Source: Mucidula mucida (lineage: Eukaryota; Basidiomycota; Agaricomycetes; Agaricales; Physalacriaceae). From it: a DNA stretch of 64,000 bases. A program made the translations under genes and the position numbers. Under the pieces are notes generated by a model. The model searched no databases and was not told the DNA's origin. It was given only the letters and a program-made list of their open reading frames with translations. The stretch spans positions 23,223-87,222 of the forward strand of contig JADNYV010000158.1 in assembly GCA_015501055.1 (NCBI GenBank). Direction: 5' to 3'. Position 1 is the first letter of the stretch. Each line of letters opens with the position of its first letter. Shown here one piece after another: positions 11,282 through 23,904 of the stretch.

Positions 11282-13944
11282 GGCGATTGTACAAAAGTAT
11301 TACTCAGTATTTATGCTTCCCCTCTCATTCTTTCCTCTTTCTATTTATCCGTCTTTGTATCATCACCTTTCTTACGTCTCTGTATATTTACTTTACGAAC
11401 GTCATGTTGTATACCCTTGATCGGCGTGGACGGAGTGCTGGACGTCTACGTTATGCGTGACTCCATCGCACATGGGTCGGACTCGATTCTCTGTAGATTA
11501 AGTGTTTATTTCTAATGCGTACTCTGGTGGCGCAATTCAATGTCTCGATATTCTAGTTTAGGTGTCTTTGTGTGGCTATATCTGAGCATCAGAGGCGTAC
11601 ATGAATGATTACCGAAACCGATTCCTGCATGCTTTCATAAACTGTCCGGACTTCCTTCGAAACCATCTTCTGCTCACGCGGCATCAGACGTTACCCCGGA
11701 GGCGCCGGAGTGAACGCGCCATACTTACTACGAAATAAATCGCCGCTCTACAGACGATGCATAGAGGGTTATGCGTGTAGCTGATGGTGTAAACTCATCT
11801 GTTCCCTGTATAGTAAGTGCTTATCATGAATGCGTACTTTGTTCCATGGTGGCGCAATTAAATGTCTTGATGTTCTAGTTTAGACAGAAGCGTACATGAA
11901 CAGTTTCCGAAGGCGATACTTGCAATCTTCTATAAGCTATCTTGGAACCATCTTCTGCTCACGCATCAGCTGTATGCGCTGACGTTACCCCGGAGGCGAC
12001 GAAGTAAACGTGCCATACTTACTACGAAACTAGGACGGCCGCTCCACAGATGATGCATAGAGGGGTAAGCGTGTAGGGCTGATGGGGGAAGGCGCCGTCG
12101 CGGGAAATATGACACTGGCATGAGATGAGGATCAGCCCAAACCTTCACCCTGTCGTGTTACCGCGTCACTATTCAGCGCCAAATTCGCTACAGCCAATGT
12201 GGCCGCATATCATTCTACAGCACTGGTTTGTGATCTTCTCCTGTGCGGTATTTATGCTCACACAATGTTTATCGATGAGAGCTTCCATGTCTGCGGAAGT
12301 CGAACTGTACAGAAGTTAACACGTGGCTGCACTCAGTCTTCTTTTGACACCACCACCTAAGCACCATTGGCAGCTATCCCCGCTTTAGTCTTCGACCAGT
12401 TGAGGCACTGGGACCATATGGTCCTTGTACAGCCTACCATTGACGCTGACCGTTACTGTCCTCAGCGAAGGACTGGGTAACTTCTATATGACAAGGATCA
12501 GCTCTGTTAGGATCATCGATAACAAGCTGTTAAGACTCTAACGCAACTCTAACGCGAGGTTTATATACAGGTTCAGTACGTTTGACGCCACTGGATGTAC
12601 AACACGGCTTCTGTGGCTTGTCTTAACTCTGAGTCTCGTCGCATCGATTGAAATGTCCTCTCTAAACGGTCGGACCTTCATGTTTCCGGAACTTGGCATA
12701 GCCTCGACGAATTTGATGGGATCTCACAAGTTAGCTGTTCACAGCTGTGGACAATGCAGCGGTCTTTGAAAGCGGAAGAAACTTCATGCCTTCGTTGAGT
12801 TGATTTAATGACCACTCAAGTTAAGAAGTTTGTCCATTTATTCTGCCTCATCATACCTACGTCCGCATTACCTGTTCAGCAATGTCATTCTGCGCACGAC
12901 AAATCGACGAGACCACTGCTCAAGATGTACTTTTCATCATCGTGTTGATTCGTGAGTGCTCAGTTCTCGGTGGTCCAACTGTTTGAATTCGACTTGCGCT
13001 TCAGTTGGAGTCATGCTTGCGTGCATCAGTACCGCTACGGTTGTGTTATATTGCTTGAAGCGATCGCGGAGGCAGAGAGACCTGGAGAAACCGATAATCA
13101 TTTCGCTGGAAGTGATTGAGGACAACAAGGGTGGTTGTCGACTCCAAGAAACAGTGTGATTTGAGAACCTTTTGTCTCAGCGCTATGCATCCTCAAAGGT
13201 ACGCCTCTCCATGACTTGCCGTTCACTGTGGGACTGACTCGATGAATAGCCTATGCTTCAAGTTCCTAGCATGGCTCGGATCTCTGTTCCCCTGCCTCTC
13301 ATAAATATGGGGCCATTTGTGTCGCTGCCACCTTTATGTTTCTCGTTGAGCCGTGTCTCTACTACCTTCAATCTTGCTATTGAATCTCGTCTCCATACTC
13401 CATTATTTACTGGACCTTAATGACAGAATGGTCTCATTCCCCAAAAGTCATTCCTTTGAACGCAATCAATTTCAAGTTTTCAAGAACACTGGGAGGAAAC
13501 ATACCTTATATTAATTACCGTAATTGACCGACGTTGAATGGAGGACAACAACACGCAAGACCACTGCGCAAGGTAACACGGAGTTTGAGAAACCAAAGCG
13601 CGCCAATTGCCAAAGCCAATCCGACTACATTACGGAGAAGAGGAACAGTGAATGGCAGCGACCGAAGGCACGACGATTTCGCATCGGGACAGTCGAAGGT
13701 CGTTTCCGAGAAGAGAATGCTATTGTTCGCAGGGGAAACGCGTGCTCTGAGAGCTCTCGCTTAAAAAGCCTGCTACAAACTACTTGAAACAATAAACTTC
13801 TACTTTCGTTTCTGAGTAGGCAATGCGTTCTGTGAAGACGCTAGTTCATGTGGCGTCGATCATCATCATGACGCTTGTTTAGCTTTGTTGTGACAGGCTC
13901 ATCTTGACCACCGACCACCACTATCCTCTCTACGCCAGCTCGAT
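11282..13944. other. Long gene-free region with an imperfect direct duplication
   Basis: Apart from the ~300-bp duplication at 11490-12095 listed separately, nothing coding is supported. A short ORF at 12956-13159 has a hydrophobic stretch but no other support. A GGACCATATGGTCC perfect palindrome sits near 12411. Confidence 0.45.
11490..12095. repeat. Imperfect tandem duplication, about 300 bp per copy
   Basis: Copy 1 (~11490-11790) and copy 2 (~11805-12095) share, in the same order, a TGCGTACT...GGTGGCGCAATT block, TTCTAGTTTAG, GGCGTACATGAA/AGCGTACATGAA, CATCTTCTGCTCACGC, GACGTTACCCCGGAGGCG and GCCATACTTACTACGAAA followed by GATGCATAGAGGG. The copies differ by substitutions and indels, so the duplication is old. 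No ORF spans it. Confidence 0.75.
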
Positions 13945-16381
13945 ATGACCGACAAAGAAAATCAACCACTGGTGCATGCTCCAGCCAAGCGTGGCCGCAA
14001 ACGTCGTACCGTTGCCCCCCGCGATGGTCTTGGTCTTCCTGACCTGCCTTTTGATGTCCTGCTCGAGGTGCCTTGTCTGCCAACTTTTTTCGCGTTTTTC
14101 CATCTCAAATAGAGGCAGATCTGTTCTTTGCTTTTGCCTTTGGATCTGCTCAACCTCGGACGCGTCAATCGCGCGTTGCGCCGCACGCTGATGAGCAAAG
14201 GCTCGCGCACCGCTTGGAAGGCTGCGCGCGCGAATGCAGACAACCTACCGGAGCCCTTTGATGGCATCTCTGAGCCGGCTTGGGCGCAGCTCGTCTTTGT
14301 GCGCATCTGCCAGGTAAGTCGGCGTTTGTCGTACTGCGACCTCCCTGACGCATTCGTAGTTTTGTTGGACGAAAGTTGTCAAGGAACCAGATTTTCATCT
14401 GTTCTGTCGAATATGCCCAATTTGCGCGAGAGACCAGTGGGTATCGGCTCATCCTTCCCCAAGCGTTTATTAATTTCTCCGCCTAGTCTTGTTGAGCAAA
14501 ACATCACCGTCGATGATCCTATATCGTCTCTCATCCCGCTAACTCAGTATAGTTCGTGCATCCTGTTCATGCCTCTCTACATATCTTAAGACTATCCTAG
14601 CACGTCAGCCTCTGAAAACGACCTACAACGAAACCAAGCTCAGTATGGAGAGATTGCTTGATCCAACGGACTTCATCGCTGCTAAGCAGACCGAAAAAAG
14701 CATGGCCCAAGCAGTCCGTTTCCTGCATACCGGATGTCTTTCAACTAAAGTTTGTTTCAGCATACCCTTCTCTGCCTGGACTGGATTCGTCTTATTCAAA
14801 AGAAACGCGCGCAAGAATTGGAGGATGCTAGAAGCGCTCGCTTCAATCAGTGAGTGGATTTTTATATGTTGAACGCATATATTCAATCTCTCAGAATATG
14901 CGATAGGCTACGAACACTGGGATTTGGTGAAGAGCTGACGTTCATGGAAGAAGTTCAACATAACACACTGCAAGAGAGATTGGCTGGTCATCACCTCGTG
15001 AAACAGACCCGTCCGTTGACTGATCGCAGTATGTCGAGCTATAGATCATTAATCATCCGTGCTTATCGTTCTATGTAGTCTGGGCCAACATTCGTGATGA
15101 CTTGACGATGTTCATGAACAGCGCTCGTACCCAGCGCTTGGCATTTTGCGAACGGCTGTCGCTGTCTCGGAAAGTTACGGCTGTGTACTTCCTCCGCATG
15201 CTCAAAGAAGACGAACCAACGTCCTTCTCCTGGGTTCAACTCCCGTACTTTCTCTCTTTCCCGCCCGTAAAGGCTATCATTGATCGAACCGGCTACGACG
15301 GTGTCTGTTTTCATGTCTTCGCTGAGGATCTTGCTCCCATTCAGGCTTGCGCCGCCGAATTGTCGGTCACTCTGGACGTACAACTTGCTTCTGTCATTGA
15401 CGGCGAACAATCTGGATCGCCTTTGAGCATAACACAGGGCGATATTCGGACTCGCCTTCAGCTCGCCACCAGTGGCGTAATCTGCACGAAGTGTAGTCGA
15501 CTTCCCGATGACCTTTCCTCCGTGGGTATCAATACCTTCAACGAGAGCGGATCTACTTTTGCATGCCACCCACTTTTCTACCCAGAGACACTCACGCATT
15601 CATGCGCCCTAGGCACTGACCTGCAACGAGTTGAAGGGACTGTAGACATTCCTGACGATGTGAATATCGCCAATTGCGGACGTCGAAGGCGGACGGAGCT
15701 ACGGATTGAATTATACCAGAAACATCCCTTGTTGACTTGGCTCCTGGAGGCGGTAGTGACTATGGCGGGAATGGATCCAACTACGGCTACGGTCACTCAA
15801 ATGGACAAAGCAGCGCCCCTCTTCGAGTGTCGATCCTGCGTGGCCGCTAATAAAACGTCTGGGCCTGTGCTCAAGCGTGTCCTGTACAGCTGGCGGAATA
15901 TTGTGCATGAGCCCGCCACTTTGCCTCTTCATCGCTGACTGCTTTGATTATACAGGTTGGTCATGTCCTCTCGGAAGCCATGGGTACCGCCTTCGCTAGT
16001 GCTAACTACTTCGCCGAACACGTCACTCTGGTGAGGATAGCTGACATTTCCAAGGAGTGGATGATTCAGCGCACAATCTATGAAGAGGTTCGCTACCATT
16101 GCAACGCTTGTCGAGATAGCACAATGGAGAAGCTTGGAGGATATACTATGATGGAGCTAGAAGACCATTTTATGTGCGCGTACGTTGTCTCGCTTATTCT
16201 CTAACAGGTCATCTAATGGTGATCGATTATCAGGCAGGACGGATTGGAAAAAGATCACCCTTACGATCTCGACGATGCCACCGAATATGAAGACTATGTG
16301 AAGACTTTTGGAGCGCCGGAGCAGCCTCGACGTACGACTGTGCACCTGACGCAAAAGACACCTCAACAACGGAGGACCTGA
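13945..16381 (+). CDS. F-box protein with Cys-pair (zinc-binding-like) motifs (family 1, intact copy)
   Basis: Probable SCF substrate receptor. ATG 13945 opens a 41-codon exon (to 14067) ending in DLPFDVLLE. Intron 14068-14118 splits the F-box, which resumes as ICSLLLPLDLLNLGRVNRAL (14119-14313). Exon 14360-14436 carries FCWTKVVKEPDF and CRICPIC. Later exons contain HTLLCLDWIRLIQ, a long helical region, GVICTKCSRLP (~15475), LFECRSC (~15820) and YHCNAC (~16100). These are four CxxC pairs that could bind zinc. The stop is TGA 16379-16381. The exon or exons between 14487 and ~14600 are unresolved. The model is supported by the broken paralogue on the other strand (21258-23727), which shares splice positions and motifs. 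No function is known for this type beyond the F-box inference. Confidence 0.7.
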
Positions 16382-17440
16382 ATGACTTGCGGAACTGGAC
16401 TGCAGACCTGGATTCCTATTACTGAATGACTGTGCTACTTTGGATGGAACTGTATTTCTGAGACTCCGCTAGAACGCTAGACCCACTCTGTATACCTAAT
16501 AGTCTGACACGATACTTGCCTTGCCACCGAATAACCGCTTAGAAAGATATCCTTTCAATGAGATGGTATGTAGCAAACTACTGATGTTCACCGCTGCCGT
16601 ATATTATGTCAGTGCTCAACCAGCGACGTCTCCTAACGAAGACAGTCAGGCATCCCGTGTGAGCCGTGTTTCTCGAGACTGTCAAAACCCCCGTGTCAAT
16701 ATTGTTCCCTCTCCCACGATTCTGAACCGAGTCAATGTACAAGACGTATGGGATACGAAAATGAAGCCAAGTACACGATCGCCCACGCCAACCGGTAAGT
16801 ACTCTGCCAGTGGGTTCAGCTCGACATCATCGCGCGTCCCCTAATATCTCACGTTTTGACTCCAGTTTTCGCAACAAGCATGGACCTTGATGAAATCTTC
16901 TTCCTCCTCCCCCAGCCCCCTCCCTATAGCACCGGCTCTGTGGTCTAAAAGCAACGTTTTCGAGCGACGTCTAGTTGAAGTAGTACAGTACTATAAATGT
17001 TTTTTCCGCGCTGTGAACTCGCGATGAGAAGGGCTTGACGCAAAAAAAAAAAGAAAAGGTAATGTAGCCAGAGATCCAAACGTTCAAGGAATTCAAACGC
17101 CATCTTGGCCAAATGCTCGAGGGTCTATGGGAGCCGATGTGGCGTAGTTATTCCTTACAGGTGTGGTACTATAGAGACGGGATGGAGCAACTGCCCAGCG
17201 CGATGCGACTGGGAGCAACAGATGACCACCCCATGACGCGACATAGTCGTTTTACGCTTACCACCCTGCCACAGAGCACCCGCCTTAGAAAAATGAAAAG
17301 AAGATATGATTGTACATTACGAGAAACAGTCCTTGAGATATACAAAACGAGCGGAGACAGTTTCAATACACAGCATATCATAAACTAAATTATAGTCCAA
17401 GGGTATGTATATCCAGTCAAAAGAAATAGTCCATAAGCTC
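16382..17440. other. Intergenic; one weak ORF only
   Basis: An ORF at 16521-16844 encodes 107 low-complexity residues with a hydrophobic start, but has no homologue I know and no splice support. I do not call it. An A11 run lies near 17042. Confidence 0.35.
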
Positions 17441-19788
17441 TCACTGATCATGACTCGTCACACTCCAATCCGCCAGCGCGACACTAGGCGGCGTCACCAG
17501 GCTCACACCGTCCCACTGCGGGTTAAATAACACCTGGATGTCCAGGGTCCCCGCGTCTAATTGGATCATGAGCGTCGTAATGCCCGGATTCGCCTGGTCA
17601 ATATCCGTGCCCGTACTCGCCTCAGAGGAGAAGCTGGCTCCGCTGGGTGATAAAATGTGCACCTCGAGCGTCTTACCATCTCTTGTTAGCGTCGCAGTCG
17701 CCCCATTGGTGGATACCGTCGCATTCGTATGCATCTGCCACTGCACGGCTTGGTCCGAGTCAACCTCGTCCTGAATGAGAACCTGCCGGCGATTGTTGAT
17801 GGTGCGTACACCGCGCTTGACGCTTGTGCTGCGGAATCGTTAGTAAAAGAAGAAATAATAAGCACGAGAACGTACACATTATAGGCGCTGGTCATATCCG
17901 TAACCCAGAATGCAGAACCCTCCCAATCCATAACCGTGCTGGAGCCCTGCTTCGTGCCACTGCTTCCGCTCGCCAAAATCTCCGGCTTAGCGGCAGCATT
18001 CTGGTTCGCGCCACCAATCAACAACGTATTTTGCCCCTCAGTACCCTTGCGGTAATACGTCCACCGTGTCGCAGTCTGCGCTTCTGAAGAAAAGTAGTCC
18101 GTGCTGAGATAGTCGCCATTTCCAAACTCGCCTGCCCACCGCGTACCCATGGCGTCAAGCACAAAGTCACCAACATCGAGATCGTTGTGCGTCTGGTGAC
18201 CTTGGTTCTCGCCCGCCTTCATGGCAACGTACAAAGCGTTCTGGTCGGTCCACGACGAGCGCATGGCGACCCACTGGTCGAGCGGATCGTTGAAGAAGGC
18301 GTCAACTTCCTTGTCCTCCCAGTAAGCACCGCTCAAGCCGGGGTTATACCAGAACATGGCCCATGGCTCGGCCGCATCCCAGCGATCTCTCTGGAAGAGT
18401 GCGTACTCTGGGATCTTGTAATATTCGGCGTAGAACATGATGGAGTTGGCGGTAGATGAGAACTTGTTCGGGCCAGAATCACCAAACTCGAACATACTGG
18501 TGGCGCCGTAGACGTGCATGTGGAAATCACCCGTCTTTTGGAAGTCGGGGTTGACAGTCATGAGCTCGTAGTCGGAGCCGGTCGCGGTGAGGAGAGCGCT
18601 CGCCATTTCGGCGTGGCCGGTTGTACCAAAATACCAGTAGTTGGGAGTCTCCTTCCACGTGCCGTCCGTGCTGACTGCGTCCGCACAATTCTCTTTGGCG
18701 TTATCGATGGTCAGGCCTAAAAGGGCAGCAGCGTGGCCAACATTGTCATCGTCAAGAATGGCAAGCGAGGCAATGGTGAGGCCAGCGTTGCAAACGCAGT
18801 TCCAGTTACCCTGAGTATTGGTGCGCCACCAGCCATACGAGGCACCGCCGTAAGCCTCGACACCAAGGGAGAGTGCATTGGTATTTAGAGCATCGCGGAT
18901 GGCGGCCTTTTGGTCGTCTGTCCAGATATCGTGAAGCCAATCATAGGCGATACCAAAAGCAGAGGCCATCTCAGCGGTATCCAAGAAATGCTCGCTATTC
19001 CATTTATCGTCGGTGGGGAACGTCGTGTCTGCTGATGTACCAGCAGCGTTCTGCGAAACATCGTAAGAACTAGCAGTAAAACAAACAAGAACCCGCACCT
19101 GTAGCTCGAGCCAAACCCGGTCAACGTACGAAGTGTCTTCCGTCATGCGGTAAGCGTAACTGAGCGCCTTTACCCTCTGCTTCACCTCGCGAGAAATGTC
19201 CAAGATACCCGAAGCGCCGTCCATATAATACGCCTTGGGGCCCTCTCCGAGAAGACCCTGCGCGTAGGCCATAATGGTGTCGTTCCAGCTGGACATATAC
19301 GGGTCCTTCGCAATCATATCTGGAAGAGCATCCCACTTGTACTTGGGCGCAATAAGTCTGGGACGATCAGGGCGGAAAGAGGTAGGTGCTGGATTCGCAG
19401 CGGTGAAAGAGTCGGACGGCCATGCGAGACCGCTGAGGACAGTGGGCTCGACAAACGCCGCTGCGTTGGTCGTGCTGGGGTAGATGGGAATGCTGAATTC
19501 GGTGTTGGTCGACGTGGGAAATAGTCCAATGTCCTTTTTCACAGAGGCAACCTCTGATGGGTCACTGCTGCCGGTGGAGCCGCCGCTGTTGGACGATGAC
19601 GACGAGCTCGAGTCGTCCTTGTTGGCCGCCCGCGAGCCGAGTACACCGCCTAGGACGGCAGCGATGATAACCACGACTGCGACGGGGATACCAAACTTGA
19701 TCCAATTGCTCGTCTTTCTAGGCTTGGCGCCGCCGTTAATGAAGCCCTCGCCGGCCTCGTCGCCGTGTACGGCGTTGTAGTTGACCAT
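17441..19788 (-). CDS. Membrane-anchored heparinase II/III-like polysaccharide lyase
   Basis: Probably cleaves uronic-acid-containing polysaccharide by beta-elimination at or outside the plasma membrane; the substrate is not deducible. ATG at 19788; residues 1-28 are cytosolic, 29-50 form one transmembrane helix (FGIPVAVVVIIAAVLGGVLG), then comes a Ser/Gly-rich stalk and the catalytic region: a type II topology. The middle has the alpha-helical lyase fold features (SEHFLDTAEMASAFGIAYDW, TQGNWNCVCNAG, KETPNYWYFGTTGHAEM). The C-terminal beta region has HQTHNDLDVGDFVLDAMG, the heparinase II/III His/Asp block. Two introns: 19051-19098 (48 nt, in frame, no stop) and 17829-17875. About 750 residues, no frame damage. 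It resembles lyase-like proteins that I associate with basidiomycetes. Family call good, activity inferred. Confidence 0.8.
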
Positions 19789-21257
19789 GGCGGTCGAATA
19801 GAGAGGAGGAAGAAAGAGGTGGCGAGTAGAATGAGGGCAAAGGAGGGTAAACGCCGCGGGCGCTTGGTTTTAATGCTGGTCGTTGCTGCTGAAACAGATG
19901 TCACCGGTCTCACCGCCGTGGGAACCTTGCCCATCGCCGGTATCCCCGCAACGACAGACGTGGAGCTCGAGCTCGTTAATCGCTGTTCGCGCCAATCCAC
20001 CATCAATTCACGAATGACCGCGACGATCTGCAGCGCAGTATCGCGTACCTGTACGCGACGCGCCCTATAGGACAACAGAACCCTGTCTAAAAATAGCGTG
20101 ATGATTTCGGGTTACTCTCGCCGAGATGAGACTAGACATGGTCGATTGCGGAAAATAGCTCGGGTGGCGATGTCCATCCAGGCGTCAACGTCGGGCTGTG
20201 TGCCAAGTATCAGGACGCAAGAAACAATATAGCAAATCTCTTTCTCATCGACTTGAGCTCAAGACCATCCTCATCCAAAACGCAGGTAGTACGACTCCAA
20301 TCATAGACCACGCAGCATAGTTCTCGTCCGTAAACGTCGGTGTCAGAAAATACCTCCGACGTTTACTCCGCAGGAAACAAAATCCCTTCTTGCATGAGCG
20401 ATTTAAGTATCACGGCGCCATGAGATCGAGCATGTCCCCTTCTGCAAACAGCGTAAAGTACTTGTACATCTCAGACCTCACTTGGCTCGGAAAAGACTGC
20501 TTGGGCATTGATTACGCTTCATATTATATTCCACTAGGACAAAACGGACGCGTACCCCAGGTGGAGAACGCAAGGCTGAGGCTGAGGCGCACATATAGCA
20601 AGTGAAGAGAACACCAAGTATACGAGAAGCAGACCTGTATATATGGACACGCGTCTGCCTGTTGGAGCAAACGTTACAGAGAAAAAAGCGCGCTCGCGCC
20701 ATAGATGCTTTAAATCGTAGTCCCTGAAGAAGATATCCGCCCCAAAACGATCAAAACAAAAACCATCATCCTCATTGACAAATACCAAAATACATATAAG
20801 GCACCTCGTAAGGTCCCAACGCATCTCTACAACGCGAAGCGGCCGAAATAAATGCCCTATCAATCGATATACCCAATCTTAGCAACTCTACACCCGGTCG
20901 ATGAGTATTGTGTCGGGCGCGGAGTGAATAACATGGGAGGAAAATATGTCAGGCAGATAAAGCGAAATCGCGTATAAATCCAAGAGCTTGAGGGCCGGTC
21001 TCGGCTGTCGGACCGATCAAGCGGCAATCTTTGCGCCAACACACCGCCTGGTAGAGACTACTATCATCCAACCCAAAGACGAGACTCGCTTGAACCTGCT
21101 GACATGGGATCTAAGCCTAAGCAGCTATGAAGTAAGTCTATCTGAGCAGGTCGTCGTATGAAGCAGAAGTAAAGTCCGTAGCAATAGCAAGTATTCTAAA
21201 ATCCAGGGATAATTATTTGTCCATTTCACGTCAATCATTGCAGTAACTAAAAAGGCT
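19789..21257. other. Intergenic; nothing recognised
   Basis: The first ~150 bp are the probable divergent 5' region of the heparinase-like gene. No ORF in either strand shows family features, and I see no RNA gene or repeat. Confidence 0.4.
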
Positions 21258-23727
21258 CTAAGCATCTGCCTCCGAGTCTGCGATCTGCTTGAGCGTCATC
21301 CTAACGCAGCGCGGAGTCTCCTGGCTCGGACTCCCAAGAACACTTTCATGATACGTATTCGCTTCTGGGTTCTGCAACTGATGCCTGTTCAACCGCGATG
21401 TCAGACCATCGCAAGGGCTGGTGCCAATCGAAAGCTTACTTGTCTAAAAGATGCTTCATCATCTTCTCGTCCTCGATACCCCCAACATCCTCTTCCTGCG
21501 GCGTATCGTGACAATGGAGACACTCGTACATGATCTCTTCATACGTCGTTTCGGCGACGACCCATCCCTCAGATATCTCTCCAATGTGGACGTCAAAGTT
21601 TGCGCTACCAATGAGATGCTCAACCATTGCGTGTCGGCTCTATCCCGACATTAGCCCATGACAAATATAGAGAATGGCAAGAAGGAACCTACGATGTTGC
21701 GCCAGCTGAATAGAAGACGCTGAGCGCTCCTGACAGACCCCGCACTCAAACATAACCCCACAGCCGTCCATATCGTCCACGGTCGCGCTCGACGGGTCTA
21801 GCCCAGCCATCGTGACTACTTCTTGCGTCAACCTAGCCATAACAGGGTGTTTGAGGTACAGGACTGGCGTCCACGGCGTGCGGAAAAACGAAACCCAGCT
21901 CCAGGAACGGTTTTCATCGAGAAAGTGATTATCCCGGCTGCCAGGAAATCGTAAGCCCCTGACGGCACACTTATGCGTCAGTACCTCTGGGTAGAACAGC
22001 GGTTTGAGCCGCAGCACTTTCGCGCTCAAAAACTCTTCCACTGCCGACTGAGAAAAGTCGATGGGGAAATGCGTGCAGGACGCGCATAATACTCCAGTCG
22101 CCGCCAGCCGAGAAAGTAACGATTTCAGGATGGGGTTCATCGAAGCTAAGGCTAACTCCTTCGGCAAGCCGGTGGTGTATCGAGTAACGCCAATTGTCCG
22201 CAAAGCTGTCCATTTCGGAAAGGACTTCCGTAAAATCCTCTTTTTTCAAAGCGCTATGATGCGGTCGATGCGTGCACGGCGTCCAGCGCGAGAAAGTCGG
22301 GGATGTAGGGGAGGAGTGTATGCGGGGGAAGGGCTTCCTTGAAGGCTCGGAAAATAGAGGCGGCCTTCGCTGTTCGCGATCGTAGCACGAGCGTGCGAGT
22401 ACGCATCAGGTACATACTACGCACGCCGATCATGTACTCGAGAATAGCAGCCTCAATATTGCGCCACACTATGAAATCCAGGTGAACATACGATGAACGG
22501 TAAAGATGATGACATACCACAATCAGTAAGAACACGGTTTTGTCTGACTTGAGGAAGTTTCAGAAATTTCTCATAGATAGGCTTGTGCTCAGAGTAAGCG
22601 TGGAAGCCAATCGGCCGGGCGACCATGTACTGCACTTCATTTTCGTGTCCCGCGGAGGACAGTCGATCCAAAATTCTGTATCATGCTTTCGTGAGCGAAA
22701 AATCAGCATTGACTTTGAAAAACTAACGCGTTTCGACGCTGTTTTCCAGCGGCTTTCAATTCTGCCTCTCGGTCAGACGTACGGTCACCCAACCAGTCTT
22801 CGCACACATTCGCATGCTGTAGAGCCCTATTTATCGAACAATTGTGCGAGAAGCGTAGGACAAACCTTCATTAGTGTTTTCCGGACTTCCTTCTTCTTCT
22901 TTCGGAAGTCGTCAGTCAATCCTTTCGGAAGCAGACGAATTTCGTTCTCCATGTCCTCATAATCGGTCAGGCGAACGTAGGTGTCTTGAACTTTCTGCCT
23001 TTGATACGCTGATGCCAGGTCAAAGATATTAAAGAACTGCAAGTGCAAACGACGAACCCCATTGGTGCGAGGGAATCAATGTGAAAATTATCAATTTCGG
23101 GTCGGTCCGCCACGGGCATGACATCCAAGAATTCCTTCAGAGCAAGAAGGCTACATAGCGACAATCAGAGACGATTAGAGTCGGAGAAACGAGATACAGA
23201 CTGTGTCTCCGAGCACTTTGCACAGATCCTGCAGCGAAGCCGGAAGTCTGGTTCCATGACTTTCGTCTTCCAGCAAAACTGGGTGTAGCCATGATCAATA
23301 GCAAAAACAGGGGACTGACGGGGACGTACATTGCAGACTCTGACGTAGATCAGATTCGCCCACGCCGGTTCGCTGAACTCCGGGAAGGGGTCTGGCAGGT
23401 CATTCGCGTTGGCTCTGGCTTGTTTCCACATCGCGCGCGAAGACTTTGTCTTGAACACGTTCCGTAGCGCATTGTTTACGCGACACAGATGCAGTAGATC
23501 ATATAACGTAATGTGGGCACCAATCTAAATAATATTGAGCAAAGAAAACGCGAGAAACGCCGATATTACGCACCTCCAGTAGGACGTCAAACGGCAGCTC
23601 AGCGAAATTCGCGACGGGAAGGCAACGCGGGCCGCGAGACTTGCGGCTAGCTTGAGTATTACCGGGCGCCTTGTTTTCCTTATTGGCGGTCGTTTTTTTT
23701 TCGCCGCTTATTAGCTGGGCGGGCCAT
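21258..23727 (-). pseudogene. F-box protein with Cys-pair motifs (family 1), frame-broken copy
   Basis: Paralogue of the gene at 13945-16381 on the opposite strand. It keeps the start region (ATG 23727), FAELPFDVLLE followed by an intron, the PAWANLIYVRVC exon, FCWKTKVMEPDF with CRICAKC, and late motifs GVLCASC, PLFYPEVLTHKC, MFECGVCQ and YECLHC, ending at TAG 21258-21260. Breaks: an A9 run at 23692-23701 (on + as T9) shifts the start frame by one, with A8 being the in-frame length. Around 22190-22280 the matching segments fall in three frames (DAVHA, then IDRIIAL, then KKEDFTEVLSEM, then PKELALAS), with an in-frame TAG. The damage in the middle is too extensive for one sequencing error, so I call it a pseudogene, though sequence quality should be checked. 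Confidence 0.65.
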
Positions 23728-23904
23728 GGTGGTGGTCGACTGTCGAGAGCGATCGGGACCAACATTTGTAAACAAAGCCTTCCAGTATTCACATGTCCTA
23801 CATTTTGCTTCTTTCAATCGTCGACATGGCTGCATACTGTATGTAAATATAAACGTTTCCATAAAGATTTTGTATAATCTAAAGACAGGCGATTCACCGA
23901 ACAT

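Noticed and set aside
12956..13159. Possible single-pass membrane micro-protein
   Set aside because: Only a hydrophobic stretch supports it; no conserved start context or neighbouring exon.
16521..16844. 107-codon ORF with a hydrophobic start
   Set aside because: No splice context, low-complexity tail and no recognisable family; could be chance.
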